From contig DASUFE010000026.1 in assembly GCA_036274675.1 (NCBI GenBank), positions 1-18,153 of the forward strand: a DNA stretch of 18,153 nucleotides, written 5' to 3'. The notes beneath the pieces are model-generated. The model did not search any database. It was not told the origin of the DNA and was given only the letters and a program-made list of their open reading frames with translations. Of this stretch, positions 1 through 7,700 are shown in pieces (the stretch's first letter is position 1; each line of letters begins with the position of its first letter). The stretch is from DASUFE01 sp036274675. GTDB taxonomy: Bacteria > Pseudomonadota > Gammaproteobacteria > HTCC5015. The position numbers and the translations under genes were made by a program.

Positions 1-1272
1 TCCGGCCAGATACTGGGCATGCTGTCGACGCACTGGCACGAGCCGCATCAGCCGGCCGAGCGCGAGCTGCGGCTGCTCGACCTGTTGGCGCGCCAGGCGG
101 CGGACCTGATCGAAAGGCATCAGTCCGAGGCGGCGCTGAAAAGGGCGAACCGCCGCAAGGACGAATTCCTGGCGATGCTGGGGCACGAATTGCGCAACCC
201 GCTGGCGCCGATCGTCACCGCGCTGCATCTGATGCGCCTGAAGAACGACTCGACCACCGAACGCGAGCGCAACGTCATTGAACGTCAGGTCAACCACCTG
301 GTGCGGCTGGTGGACGACCTGCTCGACGTCTCGCGCATCACCAGCGGCAAGGTCCAGCTCAAGAAGCAGTGGATCGAACTCTCCAATATCGTCAACCGCG
401 CCATCGAAATGGCGAGCCCGCTGCTGGAACAGCGCAAGCACAACCTGATCCTCAAAATTGCACCGGCCGGTTTCGAACTCTATGTCGACGCCGAGAGGAT
501 GGCGCAGGCTGTTTCCAACCTGCTGACCAACGCGGCCAAGTACACGGAGACGGGCGGCGAGATCAGCATCATTGCGCAACAGCGCAAGGACTGGATCGAA
601 CTGAAGGTGCGCGACACCGGAATGGGCATCGACCAGCAACTGCTGCCGCAGATCTTTGACCTGTTCACACAGGGATCGCAACCGCTGGATCGCTCGCAAG
701 GGGGGCTCGGCCTCGGCCTGACGATCGTGCGCAGTCTGGTGCAGATGCACGGCGGCACGGTCGAAGCACGCAGCGAAGGGCCGGGCAAGGGCAGCGAGTT
801 TGCCATCCGACTGCCGGCCCCGACGACCGCGCGCAGTCACGCAACCGGCCAACCCACCCGCTTCATTCCGCATGCGCCACCGACTCCCAACCGGCGCTAT
901 ATCCTGATCGTCGACGATAACGAAGACGCAGCCGATACTCTGAAAACGTCGCTGGAAGCGGCCGGACACGTGGTCCATGTCGCCCATGATGGGCCGAGCG
1001 CGCTCAAACTCGCCGGCGAGATCATCCCGGATGTCGCGGTGCTGGATATCGGTCTGCCAGTGATGGACGGCTACGAACTCGCGCGGCAACTGCGCTCGCA
1101 ACGCGGTCTCACGCAATTGCCGCTGATTGCGATCAGCGGTTACGGCCAGGACTCGGACCAGATCCGCTCCAAAGCCGCCGGCTTCCAGGCCCACCTGGTC
1201 AAACCGGTGGATCCCGACCAGATCGAAGTGATGCTGCGCGGGACCCGTAATTTTTCGAAGGATCACGATTAA
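1..1272 (+). CDS. Hybrid sensor histidine kinase, 5'-partial (GAF-like tail, HisKA, HATPase_c, receiver)
   Basis: This is a membrane-independent-looking hybrid kinase whose start lies before the window: the frame is open from base 1, and the first ~35 codons read like the end of a GAF sensor domain. A short helical linker follows, then a HisKA dimerisation domain with the H-E-L-R-N-P motif (phospho-accepting His codon 184-186). The HATPase_c domain spans about 475-815 and shows an N box (SNLLTNAAKY), a G1 box (DTGMGID) and a G2 box (GLGLGL). After a Pro-rich linker, a CheY-like receiver runs from about 895 to 1250, with acidic pair DD near its start, phospho-acceptor Asp codon 1045-1047 (VLDIGLP) and Lys in HLVKPVD. 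There is no DNA-binding output domain, so the receiver probably passes phosphate to, or autoregulates with, a partner elsewhere. It is paralogous to the next gene. The signal sensed is unknown. Confidence 0.93.
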   Translation, partial: SGQILGMLSTHWHEPHQPAERELRLLDLLARQAADLIERHQSEAALKRANRRKDEFLAMLGHELRNPLAPIVTALHLMRLKNDSTTERERNVIERQVNHLVRLVDDLLDVSRITSGKVQLKKQWIELSNIVNRAIEMASPLLEQRKHNLILKIAPAGFELYVDAERMAQAVSNLLTNAAKYTETGGEISIIAQQRKDWIELKVRDTGMGIDQQLLPQIFDLFTQGSQPLDRSQGGLGLGLTIVRSLVQMHGGTVEARSEGPGKGSEFAIRLPAPTTARSHATGQPTRFIPHAPPTPNRRYILIVDDNEDAADTLKTSLEAAGHVVHVAHDGPSALKLAGEIIPDVAVLDIGLPVMDGYELARQLRSQRGLTQLPLIAISGYGQDSDQIRSKAAGFQAHLVKPVDPDQIEVMLRGTRNFSKDHD

Positions 1273-1380
1273 CCGTAACGCCGCTTAAGGGTTAACCGAA
1301 GCCGGCGGCATTGCTCCTACTGGCCTTGGCCACTGAATCCGGCGTATCATGCTCGCCGCTCCCGCATTATTCTGCATTGC

Positions 1381-3738
1381 ATGAAAAAGCGTTCCACCTC
1401 GACCAAGACATCGGGTTCCGGCAAAAAAAGGTCCGCGGCGGCCTCTTCCGTGCAAAAGTCTCAAAACAAAACGCATCAGGAAGCCGCAAGGCTTAAACAG
1501 GAAATCGCCCGACGCAGACGCGCGGAACAGGCCCTGCGCGCCTCCGAAAGACGTCTTGAGGTCGTGCTCGACACCATCAATGATCACCTGGTGAGTTATG
1601 ACCTGGAATGGCGCTACACCTATGTGAACGATCGCGCCGCCGCCTTGCTGGGCAGGTCAAAGCAGGAGTTGCTCGGCAAATGTATCTGGGATCTGTTTCC
1701 GGAGGCGGTCGGCAACCAGTACTACCGGGAGCTGCATCAGGCCGTCGCCGAGCAGCGCGTGATCCGCTCGGAACATTATTACGCACCCTTCGCCACCTGG
1801 TTTGAAAACCATATCTATCCCTACGCGGATGGGGTGACGGTATTTTCGGCGGACATCACCTGGCGCAAGAATGCCGAACATGCCCTGCGGGAGAGTGAAC
1901 AACGCTTCGCCCGCTTCATGCAGAACTTGCCGGGTCTGGCCTGGGTCAAGGACGAACAGGGGCGTTATGTTTACGCCAATGAGGCGGCCGCCCGGGCGTT
2001 TCAAGTGAGTCGCGACGAGCTTTTCGGCAGAACCGATGCGGAGGTTTTCCCTCCGGAAATCGCCGCCCAATTCCGGGACAATGACCGGCGCGCGCTCGCC
2101 AGCAAAACCGGCATCGAAACGGTGGAAACGCTGACGCACAGCGACGGCGTCGTGCATCACTCCATCGTCAGCAAATTTCCCATCCTCGACGAAACCGGCG
2201 CGCCCGCGCTGGTCGGCGGAATGGCGATCGATATTACGGAACTCAAGAAAGCCGAGTTCGCGCTGCAGGAGAGCGAGGCCCGCTTCCGCATGATGGCCAA
2301 TGCCACACCCTCGCTCACCTGGACGGCCGATCCCGCGGGCAATACCACTTTTCTGAGCGACGGCTGGTTCGAATACAGCGGCCTCCCACGACAGCAGGAA
2401 CTGCTCGATCGGCCCGATATCCTGCACCCCGATGATATGGAGCGCCGGCAACGGGCATGGGAAACGGCGTTGCGCGAAGGCACGCCTTATGAAATCGAAA
2501 TCCGCATGCGGCGCCATGACGGCGAGTTCCGCTGGTTTATCAGCCGGGCCACGCCGCTGTACGACGAGACGGGAGCCGTCAAAGGCTGGTTCGGCTCCAT
2601 TACCGACATACACGACCGCAAGCTGGCGGAACAGGCCCTGTACGAAGCCGACCGGCGCAAGGACCGTTTCCTGGCGACCCTGGCGCACGAACTGCGAAAC
2701 CCGCTGGCGCCGATCCGGAATTCCCTGCACCTGCTGCGAATGCCGATCGACGATGCGGCCGCGGGTCGCGTGCACGAAATGCTGGAGCGCCAGATCAAGC
2801 ACATGGTGCGCCTTGTCGACGACCTGATGGAAGTATCACGCATTACCCGGGGGCAGATCGAATTGCGCAAGGAGCCGCTCGATCTGGCCTTCGCCATCCA
2901 GAGCGCGGTCGAAACCAGCCGGCCGCTGATCGAGGCCGCCGGCCACCGCCTGGAAATCTCGCTGCCGCGCGAGATGCTGACACTGCATGCCGATGTGGTA
3001 CGGCTGGCGCAAGTCTTTTCCAACCTGCTCAACAACGCGGCCAAATATACGGAACACGGCGGGCGCATCGCGCTCGCGGCGCGGCGCGACGGCGCTATGG
3101 CCGAGGTATCAGTATGCGACAACGGAATCGGTATCGGCGCGGAGGCGCTGCCCCATATCTTCGACATGTTCAGCCGCGCGAATAACAACACTCAGGACGG
3201 ACTCGGCGTCGGCCTGACACTGGCGCACAGCATGGTGCAGATGCACGGCGGCACCATAGAAGCCCGCAGCGCCGGCTCGGGGCAGGGCTGTGAATTCATC
3301 GTACGGCTGCCGCTATCGCAGCAGGAGCAGCCGGCGGAATCCACGGCGCCACCCGCTCCGGAAACCAGGCCAGCCTCCCGTTCCATCCTGGTCGTGGACG
3401 ATAATCGTGACGCCGCCAACAGTCTCTGTATGCTGCTGCAACTCCTCGGCAACACGGTGCAGGTGGCGCATGACGGACCTTCCGCCCTGACGGCAATCGA
3501 GAAATTCCGGCCCGCAGTGGTGCTGCTGGACCTCGGCATGCCCGTCATGGACGGCTATGAAGTGGCGCGCCGCATCCGTCAGGAAAGCCGTTTCGACAAG
3601 ATCATGCTGGTCGCGTTGACCGGCTGGGGGCAGGAAGAGGATCGCAAACGCACGCAGGCCGAGGGCTTCAACGAGCACCTGATAAAACCGGTCGATCTCG
3701 ACAAACTCCAAAGCCTGCTGGCTTCACTGGGAAATTAA
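1381..3738 (+). CDS. Hybrid sensor histidine kinase with three PAS domains and a C-terminal receiver
   Basis: The 785-residue product starts with a Lys/Ser-rich stretch and a basic helical segment. Three PAS-type sensor domains follow (about residues 56-160, 172-290 and 300-415; the third ends in a typical PAC segment, WFGSITDIHDRK). Next come HisKA with phospho-His436 in A-H-E-L-R-N-P, HATPase_c (N box SNLLNNAAKY, G1 DNGIGIG, G2 GLGVGL) and a receiver from about residue 672 with phospho-Asp717 (LLDLGMP). No transmembrane helices are evident, so it is probably cytoplasmic. The kinase and receiver halves closely resemble the preceding gene, suggesting tandem duplication followed by exchange of the sensor part. 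The ATG at 1381 has no clear Shine-Dalgarno sequence, so the start is the least certain part. A 108-base gap separates the two kinase genes, and I see no convincing promoter in it. Confidence 0.93.
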   Translation: MKKRSTSTKTSGSGKKRSAAASSVQKSQNKTHQEAARLKQEIARRRRAEQALRASERRLEVVLDTINDHLVSYDLEWRYTYVNDRAAALLGRSKQELLGKCIWDLFPEAVGNQYYRELHQAVAEQRVIRSEHYYAPFATWFENHIYPYADGVTVFSADITWRKNAEHALRESEQRFARFMQNLPGLAWVKDEQGRYVYANEAAARAFQVSRDELFGRTDAEVFPPEIAAQFRDNDRRALASKTGIETVETLTHSDGVVHHSIVSKFPILDETGAPALVGGMAIDITELKKAEFALQESEARFRMMANATPSLTWTADPAGNTTFLSDGWFEYSGLPRQQELLDRPDILHPDDMERRQRAWETALREGTPYEIEIRMRRHDGEFRWFISRATPLYDETGAVKGWFGSITDIHDRKLAEQALYEADRRKDRFLATLAHELRNPLAPIRNSLHLLRMPIDDAAAGRVHEMLERQIKHMVRLVDDLMEVSRITRGQIELRKEPLDLAFAIQSAVETSRPLIEAAGHRLEISLPREMLTLHADVVRLAQVFSNLLNNAAKYTEHGGRIALAARRDGAMAEVSVCDNGIGIGAEALPHIFDMFSRANNNTQDGLGVGLTLAHSMVQMHGGTIEARSAGSGQGCEFIVRLPLSQQEQPAESTAPPAPETRPASRSILVVDDNRDAANSLCMLLQLLGNTVQVAHDGPSALTAIEKFRPAVVLLDLGMPVMDGYEVARRIRQESRFDKIMLVALTGWGQEEDRKRTQAEGFNEHLIKPVDLDKLQSLLASLGN

Positions 3739-3742
3739 AATT

Positions 3743-3969
3743 ACCTCTCGCAGAGGCGCTTAGTCAAAGAACAGCTCGCAAAGCAGACAAAGTTCGCCAC
3801 GAAATGCCCGCGGGTTTTAAATTCGGACTGAACATTTCATTATCGAGAATGGAAACACGGCGGGCTGCCCTTGCGAACTTCGGTTACTTCGCGAACTTAT
3901 TTATGATTCAGCGTGCTTTGCGCGCCCCGCGAGAGGTCTTCTTCTTTCTTCGCGTACTCTGCGAGAGGT
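3743..3969. repeat. Intergenic gap bounded by a perfect 13-base inverted repeat
   Basis: The gap between two convergent genes (stops at 3738 and 3979) holds no plausible gene. Its ends carry an exact inverted repeat: ACCTCTCGCAGAG at 3743-3755 and its reverse complement at 3957-3969. Between the arms are further short matches of the CGCAAAG / GTTCGC type in opposite orientations. The layout could be a decayed miniature repeat or a dispersed intergenic repeat. Alternatively, it could be a long-range stem that ends transcription from both sides. No canonical hairpin plus T-run terminator is seen, although seven T residues occur at 3974-3980. Confidence 0.6.
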
Positions 3970-3972
3970 CTT
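3929..3972. repeat. 12-base direct repeat pair
   Basis: GCGAGAGGTCTT occurs at 3929-3940 and again at 3961-3972, 32 bases apart start to start. The second copy overlaps the right arm of the larger inverted repeat. This points to local duplication inside the repeat-like gap. No function can be assigned. Confidence 0.7.
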
Positions 3973-3978
3973 GTTTTT

Positions 3979-4578
3979 TTATTGGAGCAGGGCTTTGACT
4001 TCCTGCATGGTCGCGCGCTCAATCGGCTTGCCGTCCACGGTGCTGCTGGGCGGTTCGCGCAAACCGACCGGGGGAAACAGGCAGAGCTCGAACTGGCGCC
4101 CACCCGCGCTGAACTGGCAGAGCGTCACATCTTCCTGCCGGCCATTGCGATAGATGAAGCGGCGGCTGCCGATATCGTGCGGGATGTTCTTTTCGATCAG
4201 GAATTGCAGGGCGCTTTCGGCCGGATCCGCGAACACGTGCAGGTTGATGGTTGAAAACCGGTCCGCCGTTCCCTTCAGCACGGCACCAACCAGCCGCGGC
4301 TGGAAAGGTTCGAGAAACTCCATGGCTTCGAGCGCGGCCTGGCGCAGTTCGCGCAGCAGTCCGGGCTGGGTATCCGACTTGAACAGACTGATGTATTGCT
4401 GCAAAGCCGCCTGTATTTCGTCGTTGCCCGGCAGGCCGCTGCGGCCGTCATAGCCAAGGCGCTCGCAGGCTTTCTGCTTGGCGAGACGGAAATCATGCAG
4501 CATTTCCTCCGCCATAATGCGCGCCGCTTCCTGGGTGATCGATTCGCGCATCCGGTTCGAAAGATGTTTTGCTTTCAT
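3979..4578 (-). CDS. Conserved-looking protein of unknown function, possible degenerate nucleotidyltransferase fold
   Basis: This 199-residue soluble protein has no signal peptide or membrane segment. The first ~90 residues are helical and charged (after a basic start, a conserved-looking RLGYDGRSGLP segment at 40-50). Residues 97-116 contain a hydrophobic strand, then L-K-G-T-A-x4-S-x-I-N-L-H-V-F. This resembles the GS(x)A(x)nSDIDLHVF signature of minimal nucleotidyltransferases, but Asn replaces the usual second Asp and Thr the first, so metal catalysis would probably be lost. A beta-rich C-terminal half follows. The ATG lies 8 bases after the mrcA stop codon, so the two genes almost certainly share a transcript. 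I do not recognise a named family; the fold suggestion is weak. A role linked to PBP1a is inferred from position only. Confidence 0.8.
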   Translation of the reverse strand: MKAKHLSNRMRESITQEAARIMAEEMLHDFRLAKQKACERLGYDGRSGLPGNDEIQAALQQYISLFKSDTQPGLLRELRQAALEAMEFLEPFQPRLVGAVLKGTADRFSTINLHVFADPAESALQFLIEKNIPHDIGSRRFIYRNGRQEDVTLCQFSAGGRQFELCLFPPVGLREPPSSTVDGKPIERATMQEVKALLQ

Positions 4579-4586
4579 GACAAGGC

Positions 4587-7526
4587 TCAGAACAGTTCGG
4601 ACGTCGCCGGTTCGCCTTTGGAATCAGGAGCGGCACCTTCCCCCGGCGTGGCGAAAGGATCGATGCCCGCGACACCCGCCGATTCCTCGGTCGGCGCCGT
4701 ATCCTGGCGGAAAATTTCGAAAATCGCCTCGCGTGTGTTCTTGCCGGCGAGCAACCCGGTGTCAGCATCGATGCGCATGCTCACGATGCCTTCGGGTTGC
4801 GGCGTCAGCTCTTCGGGAACGCCTTCAAGCGCCACCTTCATGTAATCGATCCATATCGGCAGCGAGGCGGCGGCCCCCGCCTCCCCCGCGCCGAGCGGCT
4901 GGAAGCCGTCGAAGCCGAGCCATGTGGTGGTCACGTAGCGGTGATTGAAGCCGCTGAACCAGGCGTCGTACTGATCGTTGCTGGTGCCGGTCTTGCCGGC
5001 CAGATCGTTGCGCCCCAGGACGCGGGCGCGCACGCCGGTACCGCGCTGGATCACGTCCCTCAGCATTGAATTCATAATGTAGGCCACCTCGGGCTCCACG
5101 ATTCTCTCCGCCGGCATAACCCGCCGCTTCGGCGGGCTTAGCTCTTTCGCTATTTCATCGGCCGGGGTTTCCGTCGGTGTTGGAGTTTCTCCCGGAACAG
5201 CGGGGGTTTCGGCTTGCGGATCGGACGACTCCGCGGCCGGAGCTCCGATGCCGGGTTCGCGGGAACGCGCGAGCACCCGGGCGATGACCTCCATGCCGTC
5301 GGTCTGGGGTTGCGCCGCCGGCGCCGGCGTCGCCGTCACCGGGTTGACCACCGCCTCGGTTGCAACGGCAGGCGCCTCTGTTTTGCCGGGGACGGATTCC
5401 TCGGGCGGGAATTCGACCTCGTATCCCTCCGCCAGCAGGCCGGGATCGATCTTTTCGACGAAACATTTGACGCAGGCCAGCTTGTAATCGGCCAGCCACA
5501 GCGGCTTGCCGTCCGCCGTCTCGATTCGATCGATGAAAAACGGAGTGATAAGGTAGCCGTCGTTGGCGAAAGCCGCGAAGCCGCGCGCCATTTCCAGCGG
5601 CGTTTCTGTGCCGCTGCCGAGCGCAAGCGAAAGGTCCTTGGGCAGGCTTTCATCATTAAAGCCGAATTTGCGCACGTAGCGGCGGGCGCGTTCAATGCCG
5701 AGTTCCTGTAACAGCCGGATGGAAACCAGATTGCGCGATTTGACCAGGCCCTCGCGCAGGCGCGTCGGGCCGAAAAATTCGCCGCTGTAATTTTCAGGCC
5801 GCCACTTGCCTTCCAGGGCGGGATCGTCGAACACCACGGGCGCATCGTTGATGATGCTGGCCGCGGTGAAACCGTGATCCAGAGCCGCCGCATAGACAAA
5901 GGGCTTGAAATTGGAACCGGGCTGCCGCCGCGCCTGCACGGCGCGGTTGAACTTGCTGCGGTAGAAATCGAAGCCGCCGGCGAGCGCCAGCAATGCGCCG
6001 CTGCGGGGATCGAGCGATACGATGGCGCCCTCGACCTGCGGCATCTGCACCAGCGTCCAGTCGCTGCCGCGGCGCATGACCCAGACATAATCGCCGACTT
6101 TGAGCACCTCGCCGATAGACTTGGGCTCGGGACCCTGCACATCAGTCGAGACAAAAGCCTTGGCCCACTTGACCTGTTCGAAACCGAGCTGGCCGTATTG
6201 ATGGGCGCCCAGATAGACCTCCGCGGCCTGCAGGCTTTCCGGAGCGACTTTGGGTTTGCCCTTTTCGGCGGGAGGCTCCGGCAAAGTGACAAAACGGGTC
6301 ACCAGGGCGGGCAACACATCACCGGAGCGGCCGATGGTCTCCAGCTCCCGATCGATATCACGGAAAGACCAGGAGGATTTGGGTTCCTGGGACTGTTGAC
6401 GTTCGATCAGGCCGTGCTGCAATGAGGCCTCATCACCTTCCTCGTCGCCGGTTTCCTCGGCCTCCTTCGCGGCGGCCTCCGCCGCCAGCGCGGCCTCATC
6501 CACTTCGGTCAAGGCAATCTCGGTCATGCCCTTGGGCAAGGGCAGCTGTTTGATCGGACCCCGGTAACCGTGGCGCCGGTCATAGTCGAGCAGGCCGTTG
6601 CGCAGAGCCTGGTTGGCCGCCTGCTGCAGGCGGCTGTCGACCGTGGTGTAGATGCGCAAGCCCGAGGTATAGATGCTCTCTCCGAAGCGTTCGACCAGTT
6701 CCGCACGCACCATCTCCCCTATATAGGGGGCATCCAGTTCGGCCGGCATTTCGAACATGGCCGTGGTCACGGGTTCGGTAATCGCCGCGTCATAGGCTTC
6801 CTGCGGGATCTTTTCCAGCTCCAGCATGCGCCGGAGCACATAATTGCGCCGCAGGGTGGCGCGCTCGGGGTTTACCACCGGGTTATATCGCGAGGGGGCC
6901 TTGGGCAGGCCGGCGATCATGGCCACCTGCGGCAGGCTCAGTTCCTCGACCCGCTTGCCGTAGTAGACCTGTGCCGCCGCCGCAATCCCGTAGGCACGCT
7001 TGCCAAAATAGATTTTATTGAGGTAGAGCTCCAGGATTTTGTCTTTGGACATCTCTTTTTCGATGCGCAGGGCCAGCAGTATTTCGCTGATTTTCCTTTT
7101 ATAGGACTTTTCAGGGCTGAGGAAGAAATTGCGAGCCACCTGCATGGTGATGGTGCTGCCTCCCTGGGACTTGTCCCCGGTCAGCAGCTGATTGAGAACC
7201 GCCCGCGCCAAGCCCTGCCAATCGACCCCGGGATGCTCATAAAAACGGTCGTCCTCGGAGGCCAGAAAGGCGTCCTTGACCACCTGCGGAATCTCTTCTA
7301 TGGGTAGAGGTATCCGACGTTTTTCGCCATATTCGGCGATCAGTTTGCCGTCATTGCTGTAGACCCGCAGCGCCTGCTGTAACTGGACGTCCTTGAGCAG
7401 ATCGACGGCCGGCAGCTGCCGGGACAGAATCAGCCAGCCGGTCAGGACCAACAGCATCATCAGCACTGTGGCTATGCCGCCGGCGATGAGACCGAATTTG
7501 AGGATTTTGGCTTTATCGAAAGACAT
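4587..7526 (-). CDS. mrcA: Penicillin-binding protein 1a, bifunctional peptidoglycan glycosyltransferase/transpeptidase
   Basis: This class A PBP polymerises lipid II and crosslinks stem peptides in the periplasm. An uncleaved N-terminal anchor helix spans about residues 11-34. The GT51 domain shows the catalytic EDDRFYEHPG (E91) and QGGSTITMQ (121-129) motifs. A long linker/OB region carries an acidic Ala/Glu stretch at 343-368. The transpeptidase domain has S538-x-x-K541, S597-R-N599 and K845-T-G847. At 979 residues it is longer than the ~850 of E. coli PBP1a. Much of the excess is a Pro/Ala/Thr-rich low-complexity insert at about 705-802, placed inside the transpeptidase domain between SxN and KTG. 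The gene is divergent from pilM, the usual gammaproteobacterial arrangement. The ATG at 7526 is preceded by AGGAG 12 bases upstream, a rather long spacing. A good promoter lies at 7571-7599. Confidence 0.97.
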   Translation of the reverse strand: MSFDKAKILKFGLIAGGIATVLMMLLVLTGWLILSRQLPAVDLLKDVQLQQALRVYSNDGKLIAEYGEKRRIPLPIEEIPQVVKDAFLASEDDRFYEHPGVDWQGLARAVLNQLLTGDKSQGGSTITMQVARNFFLSPEKSYKRKISEILLALRIEKEMSKDKILELYLNKIYFGKRAYGIAAAAQVYYGKRVEELSLPQVAMIAGLPKAPSRYNPVVNPERATLRRNYVLRRMLELEKIPQEAYDAAITEPVTTAMFEMPAELDAPYIGEMVRAELVERFGESIYTSGLRIYTTVDSRLQQAANQALRNGLLDYDRRHGYRGPIKQLPLPKGMTEIALTEVDEAALAAEAAAKEAEETGDEEGDEASLQHGLIERQQSQEPKSSWSFRDIDRELETIGRSGDVLPALVTRFVTLPEPPAEKGKPKVAPESLQAAEVYLGAHQYGQLGFEQVKWAKAFVSTDVQGPEPKSIGEVLKVGDYVWVMRRGSDWTLVQMPQVEGAIVSLDPRSGALLALAGGFDFYRSKFNRAVQARRQPGSNFKPFVYAAALDHGFTAASIINDAPVVFDDPALEGKWRPENYSGEFFGPTRLREGLVKSRNLVSIRLLQELGIERARRYVRKFGFNDESLPKDLSLALGSGTETPLEMARGFAAFANDGYLITPFFIDRIETADGKPLWLADYKLACVKCFVEKIDPGLLAEGYEVEFPPEESVPGKTEAPAVATEAVVNPVTATPAPAAQPQTDGMEVIARVLARSREPGIGAPAAESSDPQAETPAVPGETPTPTETPADEIAKELSPPKRRVMPAERIVEPEVAYIMNSMLRDVIQRGTGVRARVLGRNDLAGKTGTSNDQYDAWFSGFNHRYVTTTWLGFDGFQPLGAGEAGAAASLPIWIDYMKVALEGVPEELTPQPEGIVSMRIDADTGLLAGKNTREAIFEIFRQDTAPTEESAGVAGIDPFATPGEGAAPDSKGEPATSELF

Positions 7527-7570
7527 GCGGCTTGAACTGCTCCTGAAGGCTGAAAAAGGGGGGTCCGGCG

Positions 7571-7599
7571 ATTATAAATAGTTCTGACTGGTCTGGCGA
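7571..7599 (-). promoter_or_regulatory. Candidate sigma70 promoter for mrcA
   Basis: On the minus strand, a perfect TATAAT (-10, plus-strand 7571-7576) is preceded at exactly 17 bases by TCGCCA (-35, 7594-7599; four of six consensus bases). The start of transcription would fall near 7564, giving a leader of about 38 bases before the mrcA ATG. No experimental support; assigned by eye. Confidence 0.6.
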
Positions 7600-7600
7600 T

Positions 7601-7700
7601 CGGCTCCCATTTAGGCTAGTATTTTTATGTACTTAGTACTAGTATTTAATGCGCAAAATCATTTAGGCTATCTAACTCTATAACCTGGCAGGAAAAACCT
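7601..7700 (+). promoter_or_regulatory. AT-rich pilM upstream region with two pairs of direct repeats
   Basis: This 100-base stretch is much AT-richer than the flanking genes. It holds CATTTAGGCTA twice (7608-7618 and 7660-7670) and CTAGTATTT twice (7616-7624 and 7639-7647), plus the inverted repeat GTAC-TTA-GTAC (7629-7639). TTTAAT at 7645-7650 and TATAAC at 7679-7684 are possible -10 boxes for the pil operon, but neither has a good -35. The repeats could be binding sites for a regulator of pilus genes or of the divergent mrcA. This is inference from the pattern only. Confidence 0.45.

Noticed and set aside
1657..2802. Long minus-strand open frame (381 codons) opposite the second kinase
   Set aside because: It mirrors a well-supported kinase gene in GC-rich DNA and its translation has no recognisable domain; an antisense shadow.
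6570..7307. Plus-strand open frame inside mrcA
   Set aside because: Opposite the glycosyltransferase domain, whose motifs are intact on the minus strand.
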